Source: JBGTFE01 sp036403235
GTDB taxonomy: Bacteria > Acidobacteriota > Blastocatellia > Pyrinomonadales > Pyrinomonadaceae
Direction of reading: 5' to 3'
NCBI GenBank assembly: GCA_036403235.1
Contig: DASWRI010000017.1
Span: 1 to 64,000 of the forward strand
Length of the DNA: 64,000 nt
The notes beneath the pieces were generated by a model, which made no database searches, was not told the origin of the DNA, and saw only the letters and a list, made by a program, of their open reading frames with translations. Positions 35,601 through 43,564 of the stretch are shown here, piece after piece (position 1 is the first letter of the stretch; each line of letters begins with the position of its first letter). The position numbers were made by a program, and so were the translations under genes.

Positions 35601-35983
35601 CGGACACGGCGGGCGAAGCCGATTTCTACGTTCTCAGAAGCTCTGACGGCGCAGCTCCCGGTTATTCGTGGGGAAGCTCGACAGACGTTCCGGTCGTCGC
35701 CGATTACGACGGCGACGGGCAGGCGGACATCGCGGTTTATCGCCCGTCCGAGGGCAACTGGTATATTTCGAAAAGCCTCGGCGGCGTTATCATCCAGCAT
35801 TTCGGAACTTCGGGCGACCTTCCGCAGCACGGCGATTACGACGGCGACGGCAAATCCGATTTGGCGGTTTATCGTCCGGCGGAAGGCAACTGGTATGTTT
35901 TGAACAGCACGACCGGCGTTGCCACCGTGAAAAATTTCGGGCTCGCCTCCGATACGCCGGTTCCGGCAAAACATAATCCTTAA
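32696..35983 (+). CDS. Secreted BNR/sortilin-like propeller plus FG-GAP repeat protein
   Basis: 1095 residues. A signal peptide (MKVAKIAFLFLLIAVFA) is followed by an acidic and helical stretch to about residue 100. The main part has sortilin/BNR-like propeller repeats, each with 'HPTNPNIVYVGTAQGGLYRT'-type blades (e.g. DPGNLNRMVVAVIGSGGDGG, ALAPSDSNIMYFGSDGGIWK). From about 821 to the end there are seven FG-GAP/VCBS repeats with Ca-loop DGDG units (DFDGDGKTDVSVFRPSEGNWY). Extracellular carbohydrate- or protein-binding is likely; no catalytic motif seen. AGGAG lies 11 nt upstream of the ATG. It has a clear terminator. Confidence 0.82.
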   Translation: MKVAKIAFLFLLIAVFAAPDYWHIAAQEEGEKVFGEEEADLPEGVKIDKDEYLRMRNEQMDMLRGFDTAKQDSRQKAVSAMEKAEKDLARRRAAQNQPLQSLWNPLGPSPIPINSTVSYSGRTSAIAVHPTNPNIVYVGTAQGGLYRTLNGGATWTPLLDGALTLAIGAVAISPSDPTTVFVGTGESTLCGSGCFIGVGLYRITNADTNPVVSQVLNKDGAGNDVFTGRAISEIIVHPTDPNIIFTASTSGVAGIGQSTTGLTLPAAGLYRSTNAMSANPTFAKIAIPGTLAASRSITDIGVDPGNLNRMVVAVIGSGGDGGVYLSTDALAATPTWTRTLTTGDGATLGRTEFAVNNVGGVVTVYAATGTSSGTLFKSIDGGATFAAPGGGAGFCGTQCFYDIAVAVDPNDANKVYLGGSPTLVFGRSTTGGTAFTNSSTGLHVDTQAFALAPSDSNIMYFGSDGGIWKTTNVGAAGAIPWTTLNNTSYSATQFMGLALHPLDRHYMLGGTQDNGTEFLAPNGTTWIQSDGGDGGFAAIDRNATTVNNVVAYHTYFNQTTTQVGFERALTTETSGDPTWTTFMGCRNGTSNNGILCGDAVLFYAPLVVGPGNPSTVYYGSNRLYRSDNQGTLMTQVSQQLPVTGERVSAIAIAPQDDNVRLIGSTAGRVYLSTTAGAVTMTDVTGPIPSRYIGRTAIDPTNANVAFVALNGFGIANQHVWKTTNLLSGTPTWTAAGTGIPDTPTNALAIDPANTQTIYAGTDIGVFRSTNGGTSWEPFSDGLPRVAVFGVEIQPVHRILKIATHGRGIWEKNLNVTNRRVVADFDGDGKTDVSVFRPSEGNWYVSRSSDNVAQTVNFGLSSDTITPGDYDGDGKTDIAIYRTGTWYVFNSANSTVRIENFGIATDTPVANDYDGDSKTDLAVYRAGVWYYLRSGSATLGSVSFGLPTDIPVPSDFDGDAKADLAVYRGSDTAGEADFYVLRSSDGAAPGYSWGSSTDVPVVADYDGDGQADIAVYRPSEGNWYISKSLGGVIIQHFGTSGDLPQHGDYDGDGKSDLAVYRPAEGNWYVLNSTTGVATVKNFGLASDTPVPAKHNP

Positions 35984-36000
35984 TTTTCGATTTAAGGCGA

Positions 36001-36036
36001 AAAAGGTGAAGAGTAAATTTGCTCTTCACCTTTTTT
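36001..36036 (+). terminator. Intrinsic terminator after the BNR/FG-GAP gene
   Basis: AAAAGGTGAAGAG (36001-36013) and CTCTTCACCTTTT (36022-36034) form a perfect 13-bp stem with an 8-nt loop, followed by more T residues. Confidence 0.95.
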
Positions 36037-36128
36037 ATTTTAAATCAAAATTGTTTCGGCAAACTTTCTTGCCCGTAAGATATAAGTTATAGTTTGAAAA
36101 CTTTAATTTTCAGGTAATGTCCTAATTT

Positions 36129-39100
36129 GTGTTGCTAAAATCAATTGGAAAAAACTGTAACTTGATAAAGCTTCCTTTATTTCGATTTTTCTGTCTCGCC
36201 CTGGCGCTTTCGTGCGTTTTTCTCCAAATCGCGCGCGCCGAAACGCTTCCCTTTAAATCTTACACGACCTCGGACGGTTTGGCGCACGACCGCGTCAACC
36301 GGATTGTCCGCGATTCGCGCGGGTTTTTGTGGTTTTGCACGAGCGAAGGCCTTTCGCGCTTTGACGGCTACGAATTTAAAAATTACACGCAGGACGACGG
36401 TCTGCCGCACCGCGCCGTTCTGGATTTTCTCGAAACCAGAGACGGCGTATTCTGGGTGGCGACCGGCGACGGGCTTGTTCTGTTTAATCCGCTCGGCGTT
36501 TCAAAACGCGAGCAGACGACCGAGAACGACCGGAACGAGCCGATGTTTCGCACGTTTTACCCGGCCGATTTGAAAACCGGGACGAAAGCCTGGTCGGTCG
36601 GCGATTTGCTCGAAGACCGTGACGGTACGGTTTGGGCAGCCAGCTCAATCGGTGTTTATCGTTTGGAAAAGCAAGCCGACTGGGAGCTGCATCGATTCGA
36701 CATTCCGGCGGCAAGGGCGAATAAAATCGAGGATTTTTCGTGTCTGCTGGAAGACCGAAGCGGCGGGATTTGGGCGGGAACAGCCGGGCTCTACCGGATT
36801 TTGCCCGATTTATCGGGCGTGCAGACAATAAATTCGAAAATGCGCGCCGAATCTCTTGCCGAAGACGGCGAAGGGCGCGTCTGGGTCGGCAGCACGGGCG
36901 GCGGCGAAAACGAAATCGGATTGCACGTATTTTCGATTGACGGAAGCGAGCCGCGCCGGATTCGCGTGTTTCGCAAAAAAGACGGTTTAGTCGCGGACGT
37001 ATGGATGAACGCGCTGCTCGCCACTTCGGACGGGCGAATTTTCGTCGGCGTCGGAAACGGTCTGTGCGAATATACGCCGCAAGCCGACCCGAATCTGCCG
37101 CAATTTCGCGTTTTATCAAATGAAGGCGTAATCGCGCTTGCCGAAGACGCGAGCGGCAATGTCTGGTTCAGTTCGAGTTCGAGCGGCGTGCGGCGTCTGG
37201 CGCGGCACAGCTTTGTTAATTTTGATAAATCGGACGGGCTCGCCGGAACGTCAATCAGCTCAATTATTTCGGCGGCCGACGGCGAGGTTTTCGTTATCAC
37301 TTTGGGAAATAAAATTCATCATTTCAACGGCAAAGGCTTTGATGCGGTCGAGCCGCGCGAGATGATGGCGGGAAGCTGGGGAGCGGGGCAGCTTTCGTTT
37401 CCAGACCACACCGGCGCCTGGTGGCTGGCGGGCGCAAACGGTTTGCAGCGTTATCCGAGCGTCAAACGGCTCGAAGATTTGGCGAATACAAAGCCGCAAA
37501 AAATTTACACGACGCGCGACGGCTTGTTTGCCAACGAGATTTTTCAGCTTTTCGAAGATTCGCGCGGCGACATATGGATTTCGGTCATCGGAGATATCGA
37601 CAACACGGTTCTGCGCTGGGAACGCGCGACCGAAACGATTCACGGCTATACGACCGAAGACGGAGTTCCGGCGAAAAACGGCGCGGTCGCTTACGGCGAA
37701 GACCGCGCGGGCAATATCTGGCTCGGATTTTACAGCGGCGGCCTGCTTCGTTTTCACAACGGAAAATTCGAGGCTTTTACCGCCGAGGACGGTTTGCCGC
37801 CGGGTTATATCCACAATATTTACACCGATTCCGGCGGGCGCGTCTGGGTCGCGACCAGCTCGGGCGGCGTGCTCCGCGTCGACAATCCGGCAACCGAAGA
37901 AAAACCGCGTCTCGAACATTTGACGACGCGCGAAGGTTTGTCGAGCAATCAGGCAACCTGCACGACCGAAGACAATTTCGGACGGATTTATATCAGCACC
38001 GGGCGCGGCGTCAATCGTCTGGATTTACAGACGGGCAGAATCAAAGTCTTTACCAAAGCCGACGGTTTGCCGGAAAATATCGTGACGCAGTGCAAACGCG
38101 ATGCGAGCGGCGCATTGTGGTTCGGCACTTATAACGGTCTGGTGCGTTATGTGCCCGTCGCCGACGAGCAAAGCAAATCGCCGCCGGTTTTTCTTTCAAA
38201 TCTGCGCGTCAACGGCGAATCAATCAAAAAGCTTTCCGAGCTCGGCGAAACGAGCGTCGCCAATCTCGATTTTGCGTCCGACCAGCGCCAGATTCAGATT
38301 GACTTTTTCGCGCTCGGATTCGGAACGGGCGAAGCGCTTCGCTATCAATACAAACTCGAAGGCATCGACGCCGATTGGAGCGAGCCGAGCGCGCAGCGAA
38401 CGATAAATTTGAATTTGTCTTCGGGCAAATATCAATTTCTCGTTCGCGCCGTCAACGCCGACGGCCTGACGAGCGAGCGTCCGGCGTCGATTTCCTTTAC
38501 GATTGCGCGTCCGGTCTGGCAGCGCTGGTGGTTTCTCGTTCTGCTCGCCTTTTTGATTGCCGCGCTCGTTTATCTGATTTACAGTTATCGTCTCAAACGC
38601 CTCGTCGAGCTCGAACGCGTGCGCACACGCATCGCGACCGATTTGCACGACGACATCGGCGCTTCGCTTTCAAAAATCGCGATTCTTTCGGAAGTCGTTC
38701 ACCAGCGAATCGCGCCCGTCGCGCCGGAGAGCGCGGAAATCAACCGGCCGCTCGAAGAAATCGCCGGAACTTCGCGCGAGCTCGTCGATTCGATGTCCGA
38801 TATTGTCTGGGCCATCAACCCTGAGCGCGACCATCTTTCGGATTTGCTGCAAAGAATGCGAAATCTGGCGGGCGAAATGACCGAGCTCGCCGATGTCGGC
38901 CTGCGCGTTCGTTCCGAAAACGTCGAATCCGCCGCCGAAATGCCGCTCGGCGCGGATTTGCGGCGCGACATTTATCTGATTTTTAAGGAAACCGTCAATA
39001 ATTTGATAAAACATGCGAATTGCGAAATGGTCGAAATCGAATTCGCGCGTGCAAATGATTATTTGATAATTTCCGTCAAAGACGACGGCAAAGGCTTCGT

Positions 39101-39293
39101 CGTGACCGCAAACGGCAACGGCAGCGGCAACGGCACGCGCGGCGGCAACGGTTTGCCGAATATGCGCCGGCGCGCCGAAAACATGGGCGGAAGCTATGAA
39201 ATCAATTCGGAAATCGGGCGGGGAACAACGGTCGTTTTGCGCGTTCCCGTGAAATCGCGTTTGAGCCTCAAAAATTTTTACCGGAGAAATTAA
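36129..39293 (+). CDS. Propeller-type sensor histidine kinase
   Basis: A 1054-residue membrane sensor. The signal peptide ends near ARA (residue 38). Then come two-component regulator propeller repeats (e.g. RDSRGFLWFCTSEGLSRFDG, EDGEGRVWVGSTGG, EDRAGNIWLGFYSGGLLRFH) to about residue 680, a Y_Y_Y domain (ALRYQYKLEGIDADWSE), a membrane helix (WWFLVLLAFLIAALVYLIYS), a HisKA_3 domain with His840 in ATDLHDDIGASLSK and an HATPase domain (KETVNNLIKHANC; VKDDGKGF). This is the HTCS-like layout but without its own receiver. The LuxR-type regulator gene follows at once. The propeller probably senses an outer ligand such as a polysaccharide breakdown product. The GTG start at 36129 is uncertain. Confidence 0.88.
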   Translation: MLLKSIGKNCNLIKLPLFRFFCLALALSCVFLQIARAETLPFKSYTTSDGLAHDRVNRIVRDSRGFLWFCTSEGLSRFDGYEFKNYTQDDGLPHRAVLDFLETRDGVFWVATGDGLVLFNPLGVSKREQTTENDRNEPMFRTFYPADLKTGTKAWSVGDLLEDRDGTVWAASSIGVYRLEKQADWELHRFDIPAARANKIEDFSCLLEDRSGGIWAGTAGLYRILPDLSGVQTINSKMRAESLAEDGEGRVWVGSTGGGENEIGLHVFSIDGSEPRRIRVFRKKDGLVADVWMNALLATSDGRIFVGVGNGLCEYTPQADPNLPQFRVLSNEGVIALAEDASGNVWFSSSSSGVRRLARHSFVNFDKSDGLAGTSISSIISAADGEVFVITLGNKIHHFNGKGFDAVEPREMMAGSWGAGQLSFPDHTGAWWLAGANGLQRYPSVKRLEDLANTKPQKIYTTRDGLFANEIFQLFEDSRGDIWISVIGDIDNTVLRWERATETIHGYTTEDGVPAKNGAVAYGEDRAGNIWLGFYSGGLLRFHNGKFEAFTAEDGLPPGYIHNIYTDSGGRVWVATSSGGVLRVDNPATEEKPRLEHLTTREGLSSNQATCTTEDNFGRIYISTGRGVNRLDLQTGRIKVFTKADGLPENIVTQCKRDASGALWFGTYNGLVRYVPVADEQSKSPPVFLSNLRVNGESIKKLSELGETSVANLDFASDQRQIQIDFFALGFGTGEALRYQYKLEGIDADWSEPSAQRTINLNLSSGKYQFLVRAVNADGLTSERPASISFTIARPVWQRWWFLVLLAFLIAALVYLIYSYRLKRLVELERVRTRIATDLHDDIGASLSKIAILSEVVHQRIAPVAPESAEINRPLEEIAGTSRELVDSMSDIVWAINPERDHLSDLLQRMRNLAGEMTELADVGLRVRSENVESAAEMPLGADLRRDIYLIFKETVNNLIKHANCEMVEIEFARANDYLIISVKDDGKGFVVTANGNGSGNGTRGGNGLPNMRRRAENMGGSYEINSEIGRGTTVVLRVPVKSRLSLKNFYRRN

Positions 39294-39300
39294 AAATCCG

Positions 39301-39316
39301 CTACACGAACGTGTAG
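39301..39316. promoter_or_regulatory. Palindrome site 1: CTACAC-GAAC-GTGTAG
   Basis: Perfect 6-bp arms with a 4-nt spacer, 54 bp before the ATG (39370) of the response-regulator gene. It is one of four copies in the 39300-43500 region. Proposed operator. Confidence 0.6.
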
Positions 39317-39369
39317 TGACACCGGTATTTTGAAAACGTAAACTTTACCTGACATTGGGAAAAAAGTTT

Positions 39370-40056
39370 ATGTTCAAAGAAATACAAATAAAAAATACTA
39401 TGGAAACCGCTGCTTCGGCCGTTATAAAAGTTGTCATCATCGAAGATTTGCGCGACATTCGCGAAGGTCTGGCGGCGCTCCTGAACGGAACGGAAGGCTA
39501 CAAGTGCGTCGGGAAGTTCGGCTCGATGGAAGAAGCTTTACGAAATATCCAGCGCGACGTGCCGGACGTCGTTCTCTCGGACATCGGGCTGCCGGGAATG
39601 GACGGCATCGAAGGCGTCGGGATTTTGAAGGAAAAATATCCGGAAATGACGCTTTTGATGCTCTCGGTTTATAACGACAACGAGCGAATTTTTGACGCGC
39701 TCTGCGCCGGCGCGTGCGGCTATCTGCTGAAAAAAACGCCGCCTTCAAAGATTGTCGAAAGCCTCAATGAAGCCGTCAACGGCGGCGCGCCGATGTCGCC
39801 CGAAGTGGCGCGCCGCGTGATAACGCTTTTTCGCGAAGTGCGCCCGCCCGAACGCGCCGATTACGATTTGACGCCGCACGAAACGCGGCTTTTAAAATTG
39901 CTCGTCGACGGCCACACCAAGAAAACCGCCGCCCTCGAAATCGGCGTTTCGGTCAACACGGTTTCGTTTCACCTCAAGCACGTTTACGAAAAACTCCAGG
40001 TTCATTCAAAGAGCGAAGCAGTCGCGAAGGCGTTGAGAAACCGAATTTTCAAATAA
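39370..40056 (+). CDS. NarL/LuxR-family response regulator
   Basis: Receiver (VVIIEDLRDIREGLAALL, phosphoacceptor Asp in VVLSDIGLPGMDG, LSVYNDNE, and Lys in YLLKKTPP) followed by a LuxR-type helix-turn-helix (LTPHETRLLKLLVDGHTKKT; VSVNTVSFHLKHVYEKLQVH). The ATG at 39370 is chosen with GGGA upstream; the ATG at 39400 is also possible. It lies 76 bp after the sensor kinase and should be its partner. CTACAC palindromes lie in front of it and of the genes that follow, so it may regulate itself and them. Confidence 0.9.
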   Translation: MFKEIQIKNTMETAASAVIKVVIIEDLRDIREGLAALLNGTEGYKCVGKFGSMEEALRNIQRDVPDVVLSDIGLPGMDGIEGVGILKEKYPEMTLLMLSVYNDNERIFDALCAGACGYLLKKTPPSKIVESLNEAVNGGAPMSPEVARRVITLFREVRPPERADYDLTPHETRLLKLLVDGHTKKTAALEIGVSVNTVSFHLKHVYEKLQVHSKSEAVAKALRNRIFK

Positions 40057-40090
40057 TCAGAAATTAAAAATACAGGCTGTAATTTTAATA

Positions 40091-40125
40091 AAAGGGGCGA
40101 GCTATAAAATGTTCGCTCCTTTTTT
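40091..40125 (+). terminator. Intrinsic terminator after the regulator gene
   Basis: AAAGGGGCGA (40091-40100) pairs with TCGCTCCTTT (40113-40122) with one mismatch, followed by T residues. Confidence 0.75.
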
Positions 40126-40140
40126 AGAGTGAAATTTTAA

Positions 40141-40156
40141 CTACACAAAGGTGTGG
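40141..40156. promoter_or_regulatory. Palindrome site 2: CTACAC-AAAG-GTGTGG
   Basis: Second copy of the CTACAC-N4-GTGTRG motif. Its centre is about 94 bp before the ATG at 40242 of the first FG-GAP protein gene. Confidence 0.6.
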
Positions 40157-40241
40157 TGATTTGTGCTTTCAAAATTTGTATTCTTGCTCGCAGTCGTGCG
40201 GAAAATGCGCACAAAATTAAAATTCGGGAGAAATATTGAAA

Positions 40242-41501
40242 ATGAAACACGCAGCTACAAATATTATTCGCAGTTTTTTACTAAGCGGTCTTGTATTACT
40301 CTTAGTCGCAATTTCGGTCGTCGCCGCCCCCGTCATCAGAAGCAACGCCGGCACATCGGCGGTAAATATTCAGGACACGATTACGCTTTTTCGCCAGGAT
40401 TTGGGCGGCGCAAACAACGGTGTCGGAAATTCCTACACCACGGGCAGACGTGAAATCGATTGGGACGACGTGCCGGACAATCTGGCTTCGCCAAACTATT
40501 TGCCTAACAATTATTACAATTCCACTTCTGCGCGCGGCGTGATTATCGATAATCCATGCAACCGGGCGGATTATATTCGTGTTTCCGCCGATTCCAGCAA
40601 CGCGACCAACACGCCTGTTCGTTTCGGTGATATTGATCCGAGCTATACGAATAATTTCAAAGCGTATTCCGGTCAAAGAATTTTTTCTCCGACTGACAGC
40701 TCATTTGCCGGAAGGTGTAGCGAGGTCGATATTAATTTTTATGTTCCCGGCACTAATATTCCGGCAACCGTGAACGGCTTCGGCGCCGTTTTCAGCGACA
40801 TAGACGTCTTCGGTCGTGCGATGATTTTTGTCTATGGCGTGGACGGAAAAAGATTAATTCCCAGTCCTACATCTACTACTGCCCTGCCATTTAACAACGG
40901 ACTTTCTTTCCTCGGCATTTCTTTTAATTCCGGGGAACGTATTGCCCGCGTCAGGATTTATCTCAGTTACGATGCTCTTCAACTCGGAGTTCCCGACGAG
41001 AACAACATGGGATTTGATGTGGTAGCGATGGACGATATTATCTACGGCGAGCCGCGCGCCATCGGCCGGCATTCGTCGGATTTTGACGGCGACGGCACGT
41101 CCGATATGAGCGTTTTTCGCCCGTCGAACGGCGTCTGGTATATCTTAAACAGCGGCTCGAACACTTTTACGAGCGCACAGTTCGGCGCCGGCGGCGACGT
41201 CCCGGCGGACGGCGATTTCGACGGCGACAGCCGCAACGATTTAACCGTTTTCCGTCCTTCCACGGGAACCTGGTACAGCCTCAGAAGCACGAATAATCAA
41301 GTCCAGATTTTGCAGTTCGGCGCTGGCGGCGACAAACCCGTCGCGGGCGATTACGACAAGGACGGCAAGACGGATTTCGCCGTCTGGCGACCGGCGGACG
41401 GAAATTATTACGTTTACCGCAGCTCCGACAGTCAGGCGCAGATTTCGCATTGGGGCGCAAACGGCGACATTCCCATCGGCTCGGCGGCAAATATGCCGTA
41501 A
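40242..41501 (+). CDS. Secreted protein with FG-GAP repeats
   Basis: 419 residues. Signal peptide MKHAATNIIRSFLLSGLVLL followed by VAISVVAA. The N-terminal part (to about residue 265) is beta-rich without a family I recognise and has two features: NAGTSAVNIQDTITLFRQDL and VNGFGAVFSDIDVFGRAMIF, the latter reminiscent of a jelly-roll. Residues from about 270 hold three FG-GAP repeats (SDFDGDGTSDMSVFRPSNGV, DFDGDSRNDLTVFRPSTGTW, DYDKDGKTDFAVWRPADGNY). ATG chosen over TTG at 40236; GGGAG is upstream. It is expected to be extracellular and to bind Ca. Follows regulator and site 2. Confidence 0.82.
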   Translation: MKHAATNIIRSFLLSGLVLLLVAISVVAAPVIRSNAGTSAVNIQDTITLFRQDLGGANNGVGNSYTTGRREIDWDDVPDNLASPNYLPNNYYNSTSARGVIIDNPCNRADYIRVSADSSNATNTPVRFGDIDPSYTNNFKAYSGQRIFSPTDSSFAGRCSEVDINFYVPGTNIPATVNGFGAVFSDIDVFGRAMIFVYGVDGKRLIPSPTSTTALPFNNGLSFLGISFNSGERIARVRIYLSYDALQLGVPDENNMGFDVVAMDDIIYGEPRAIGRHSSDFDGDGTSDMSVFRPSNGVWYILNSGSNTFTSAQFGAGGDVPADGDFDGDSRNDLTVFRPSTGTWYSLRSTNNQVQILQFGAGGDKPVAGDYDKDGKTDFAVWRPADGNYYVYRSSDSQAQISHWGANGDIPIGSAANMP

Positions 41502-41535
41502 CCGTTCGCTGGAGAATCTAAGGAGATAAAATCAA

Positions 41536-41895
41536 ATGAGAAAACAAATTTTACAAATTACGATTTGTCTGGCGCTCGTTTTAATGGTCAATCTGGGCTG
41601 CGCCATGTCCAACAAGTTCTGGCGCAGCTACGAGCCGCGGCCTTTCGATTCGCAGAAATGGCGCGAAGGCGATGCGCTCGAGCGCGGCACGATGTTCATT
41701 GATTTGTTTAAAAAGCGAAAAATCAACGGCAAAACCAAAGAGGAAGTTATGACTTTGCTGGGCGAGCCGGACAAAAAATCGACCGCCGGCGGATTCGAGC
41801 TTTGGCACTACAAAGTCGAATTTGCGGGCGAAAGTCCGGTTCAGTATTTCCCGGTCACTTTTGATAAAAACGGTAAGGCCGCCGGCGCATCCTGA
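41536..41895 (+). CDS. BamE/SmpA-like lipoprotein
   Basis: 119 residues with a lipoprotein signal ending MVNLGC (lipobox NLGC). The segment KTKEEVMTLLGEPDKKS, then ELWHYKVEF, matches the BamE/OmlA domain found in outer-membrane assembly proteins. It is probably anchored in the outer membrane facing the periplasm. It lies between FG-GAP genes and follows the previous gene by 34 bp; AAGGAG is upstream. Whether it acts with the Bam complex or only shares the fold is unknown. Confidence 0.75.
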   Translation: MRKQILQITICLALVLMVNLGCAMSNKFWRSYEPRPFDSQKWREGDALERGTMFIDLFKKRKINGKTKEEVMTLLGEPDKKSTAGGFELWHYKVEFAGESPVQYFPVTFDKNGKAAGAS

Positions 41896-41929
41896 ACCAC
41901 GCGGCTTTATTACAAGGAGAATTAAAAAA

Positions 41930-42511
41930 ATGTTAAAAATAAAAATTACGGCGGCCTTGCTTCTAGCAGCGGTAGCCGTCTGCTTTGTCGCTTCGAAGAC
42001 GTCGAGCCAGACGCGAATTGAAAAACCGGCGAAATCGATAATCGTCGCGGAGGCCAAAACGAAATGCAGCGTCGAGGCGTATCGCAGCGGTTATGCGAGC
42101 GACGCGCCGAAAACGACGATTGTCCGCGCCGCGCCGGATAAAAATTCGTTTGTCCTGAAGACGGTGACGACCAAAGACGAAGCCGTCTATTACATTACGG
42201 GAACGAGCGGCGACGGCTGGTTCGAAATTTCAAAAATCGAAACGACCGGAACCGACACGGACGAAGCGCTTTTCGAAGGCCGCGGCTGGATACACGCGTC
42301 GCTTCTTTCGCTGAGCGTGGCGTGGCCTGACGCGAAAATTTACGCTTTGCCGAAGAAAAAAAGCCGCGTCGTGAAAAAATTAATTGCCGACGAATCGGAA
42401 GCGCGTCCCGTCGCCTGCGAGGGCAACTGGATGAAAATCAAGTCGGGCAAATCAACCGGCTGGCTTTCGCCCGACGGTCAATGCGCCAATCCTTTGACGA
42501 CCTGCTCGTAA
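41930..42511 (+). CDS. Exported SH3-domain protein
   Basis: 193 residues. Signal peptide MLKIKITAALLLAAVAVC. Two SH3-like stretches: VRAAPDKNSFVLKTVTTKDE with YYITGTSGDGWFEI, and IYALPKKKSRVVKKLIADES with WMKIKSGKSTGWLS. These are bacterial SH3 domains of the type that bind cell wall or peptides. Ending CANPLTTCS has two Cys. The ATG at 41930 has AAGGAGA at 41914-41920; an upstream frame extension overlaps the lipoprotein gene and is not needed. Confidence 0.78.
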   Translation: MLKIKITAALLLAAVAVCFVASKTSSQTRIEKPAKSIIVAEAKTKCSVEAYRSGYASDAPKTTIVRAAPDKNSFVLKTVTTKDEAVYYITGTSGDGWFEISKIETTGTDTDEALFEGRGWIHASLLSLSVAWPDAKIYALPKKKSRVVKKLIADESEARPVACEGNWMKIKSGKSTGWLSPDGQCANPLTTCS

Positions 42512-42533
42512 AAATTCGCAGGAAACAAAAAAA

Positions 42534-43130
42534 ATGAAAATATTAAATAAAATTTTACCGATTATAATTTTGTGTCTCGCGCCGATTCCGGCGGCGGCAC
42601 AGGCGGATGATTTAAAAATTCCCGCCGAAATCGAGCCGTTTATCGAAAAGGAAATGAAGGCCATCACGCTCGAATCGGCGGATTTAGACGGCGACGGGAA
42701 AAAGGATTTTATTCTCGTTCTGGACAAAGCAAAAGTTAATCCCGACGATGAATACACGGACGAAAGCGAGCGCCCGATGCTGATTTTGACGCGCGGCGCG
42801 GACGGGAAATTGACCGTCGCCGCCCGCAACACGATTGTCGCTCGCTGCCGCAACTGCGGCGGCGCATACGGCGACCCGTTTGACGGCGTGACCGCCCGGC
42901 GCAGCGGTTTTACGATTGCAAATACTGGCGGAAGCTCCGACCGCTGGCTCGAAAATTTTGATTTTGTTTATTCGCGCCTGGATAAAACGTGGCAGCTCGT
43001 GAAAGTCGTACAGACCGACTACAACACGTTTCAGCCGAAGCGGGCGAAAACCAAAGTTTACACGCCGAGAAATTTCGGCAAAATCAATTTTACCGATTTC
43101 GACCCGGATAATTTTACAAAAAAGAAATGA
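42534..43130 (+). CDS. Exported protein with one FG-GAP-like motif
   Basis: 198 residues. Signal peptide LPIIILCLAPIPAAAQ. The segment ESADLDGDGKKDFILVLDKA is a single FG-GAP/Ca-loop unit; the rest is beta-rich (LIILTRGADGKLTVAARNT is LILTRGADGKLTVAARNT here) with a CRNCGG motif that might bind metal or form a disulfide. The function is unknown. Stop codon overlaps the start of the 29-codon membrane ORF (ATGA). Confidence 0.7.
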   Translation: MKILNKILPIIILCLAPIPAAAQADDLKIPAEIEPFIEKEMKAITLESADLDGDGKKDFILVLDKAKVNPDDEYTDESERPMLILTRGADGKLTVAARNTIVARCRNCGGAYGDPFDGVTARRSGFTIANTGGSSDRWLENFDFVYSRLDKTWQLVKVVQTDYNTFQPKRAKTKVYTPRNFGKINFTDFDPDNFTKKK

Positions 43131-43216
43131 AACCCGATAAATTCGACATACTTTTTTTTGTGGCGGTCGTCGCGCTCCTGCTCGTGCTGGTCTCGATAGT
43201 TACGATGCAGAGCTGA
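43127..43216 (+). CDS. 29-residue single-pass membrane microprotein
   Basis: An ATGA overlap (ATG at 43127, stop of the previous gene at 43128-43130) opens 29 codons: a short charged head (MKPDKFD), a hydrophobic helix of about 18 residues (ILFFVAVVALLLVLVSIV) and a short tail (TMQS). Overlapping ATGA suggests translational coupling. It ends before a strong terminator at 43244. No ribosome site of its own. Real coding is likely but unproven. Confidence 0.5.
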   Translation: MKPDKFDILFFVAVVALLLVLVSIVTMQS

Positions 43217-43243
43217 ATCGGCGCGCGATTTTGTATTAACCCG

Positions 43244-43282
43244 AAAGAACGGAAACCTGTGAACGAGTTTCCGTTCTTTTGC
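43244..43282 (+). terminator. Intrinsic terminator of the 41536-43216 operon
   Basis: AAAGAACGGAAAC (43244-43256) and GTTTCCGTTCTTT (43267-43279) are a perfect 13-bp stem, followed by TGCTTTG. Confidence 0.92.
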
Positions 43283-43320
43283 TTTGTCAAAATAAATTTT
43301 TGATTCGCCGAAAATTGTCG

Positions 43321-43336
43321 CTACACGTTGGTGTAG
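43321..43336. promoter_or_regulatory. Palindrome site 3: CTACAC-GTTG-GTGTAG
   Basis: Third copy of the motif, in the 348-bp gap 43217-43564, 229 bp before the next gene's ATG. The gap also holds the terminator at 43244-43282 and site 4. Confidence 0.6.
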
Positions 43337-43462
43337 CGGAGCGGTGAAATGTCTCGAATAAATTCAAAAAAAGATGTTCCAAACGGCAGCCGGACGTCTT
43401 AAATAAAAATAAAATGCCCGGTTTTGCTGGCTCGAAACGATTTTTCAAGCTTTCGAAAGTTT

Positions 43463-43478
43463 CTACACGAGTGTGTGG
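43463..43478. promoter_or_regulatory. Palindrome site 4: CTACAC-GAGT-GTGTGG
   Basis: Fourth copy; its centre is about 95 bp before the ATG at 43565, almost the same distance as site 2 from its gene. Confidence 0.6.
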
Positions 43479-43564
43479 TGAAGAGCCGCGCGATTTCCTT
43501 TAACCTTTGAACTGTCAAAGCCGAGGAGGCTAAGAAAAATTATTTGAATTTAAGGAGCAGAACA

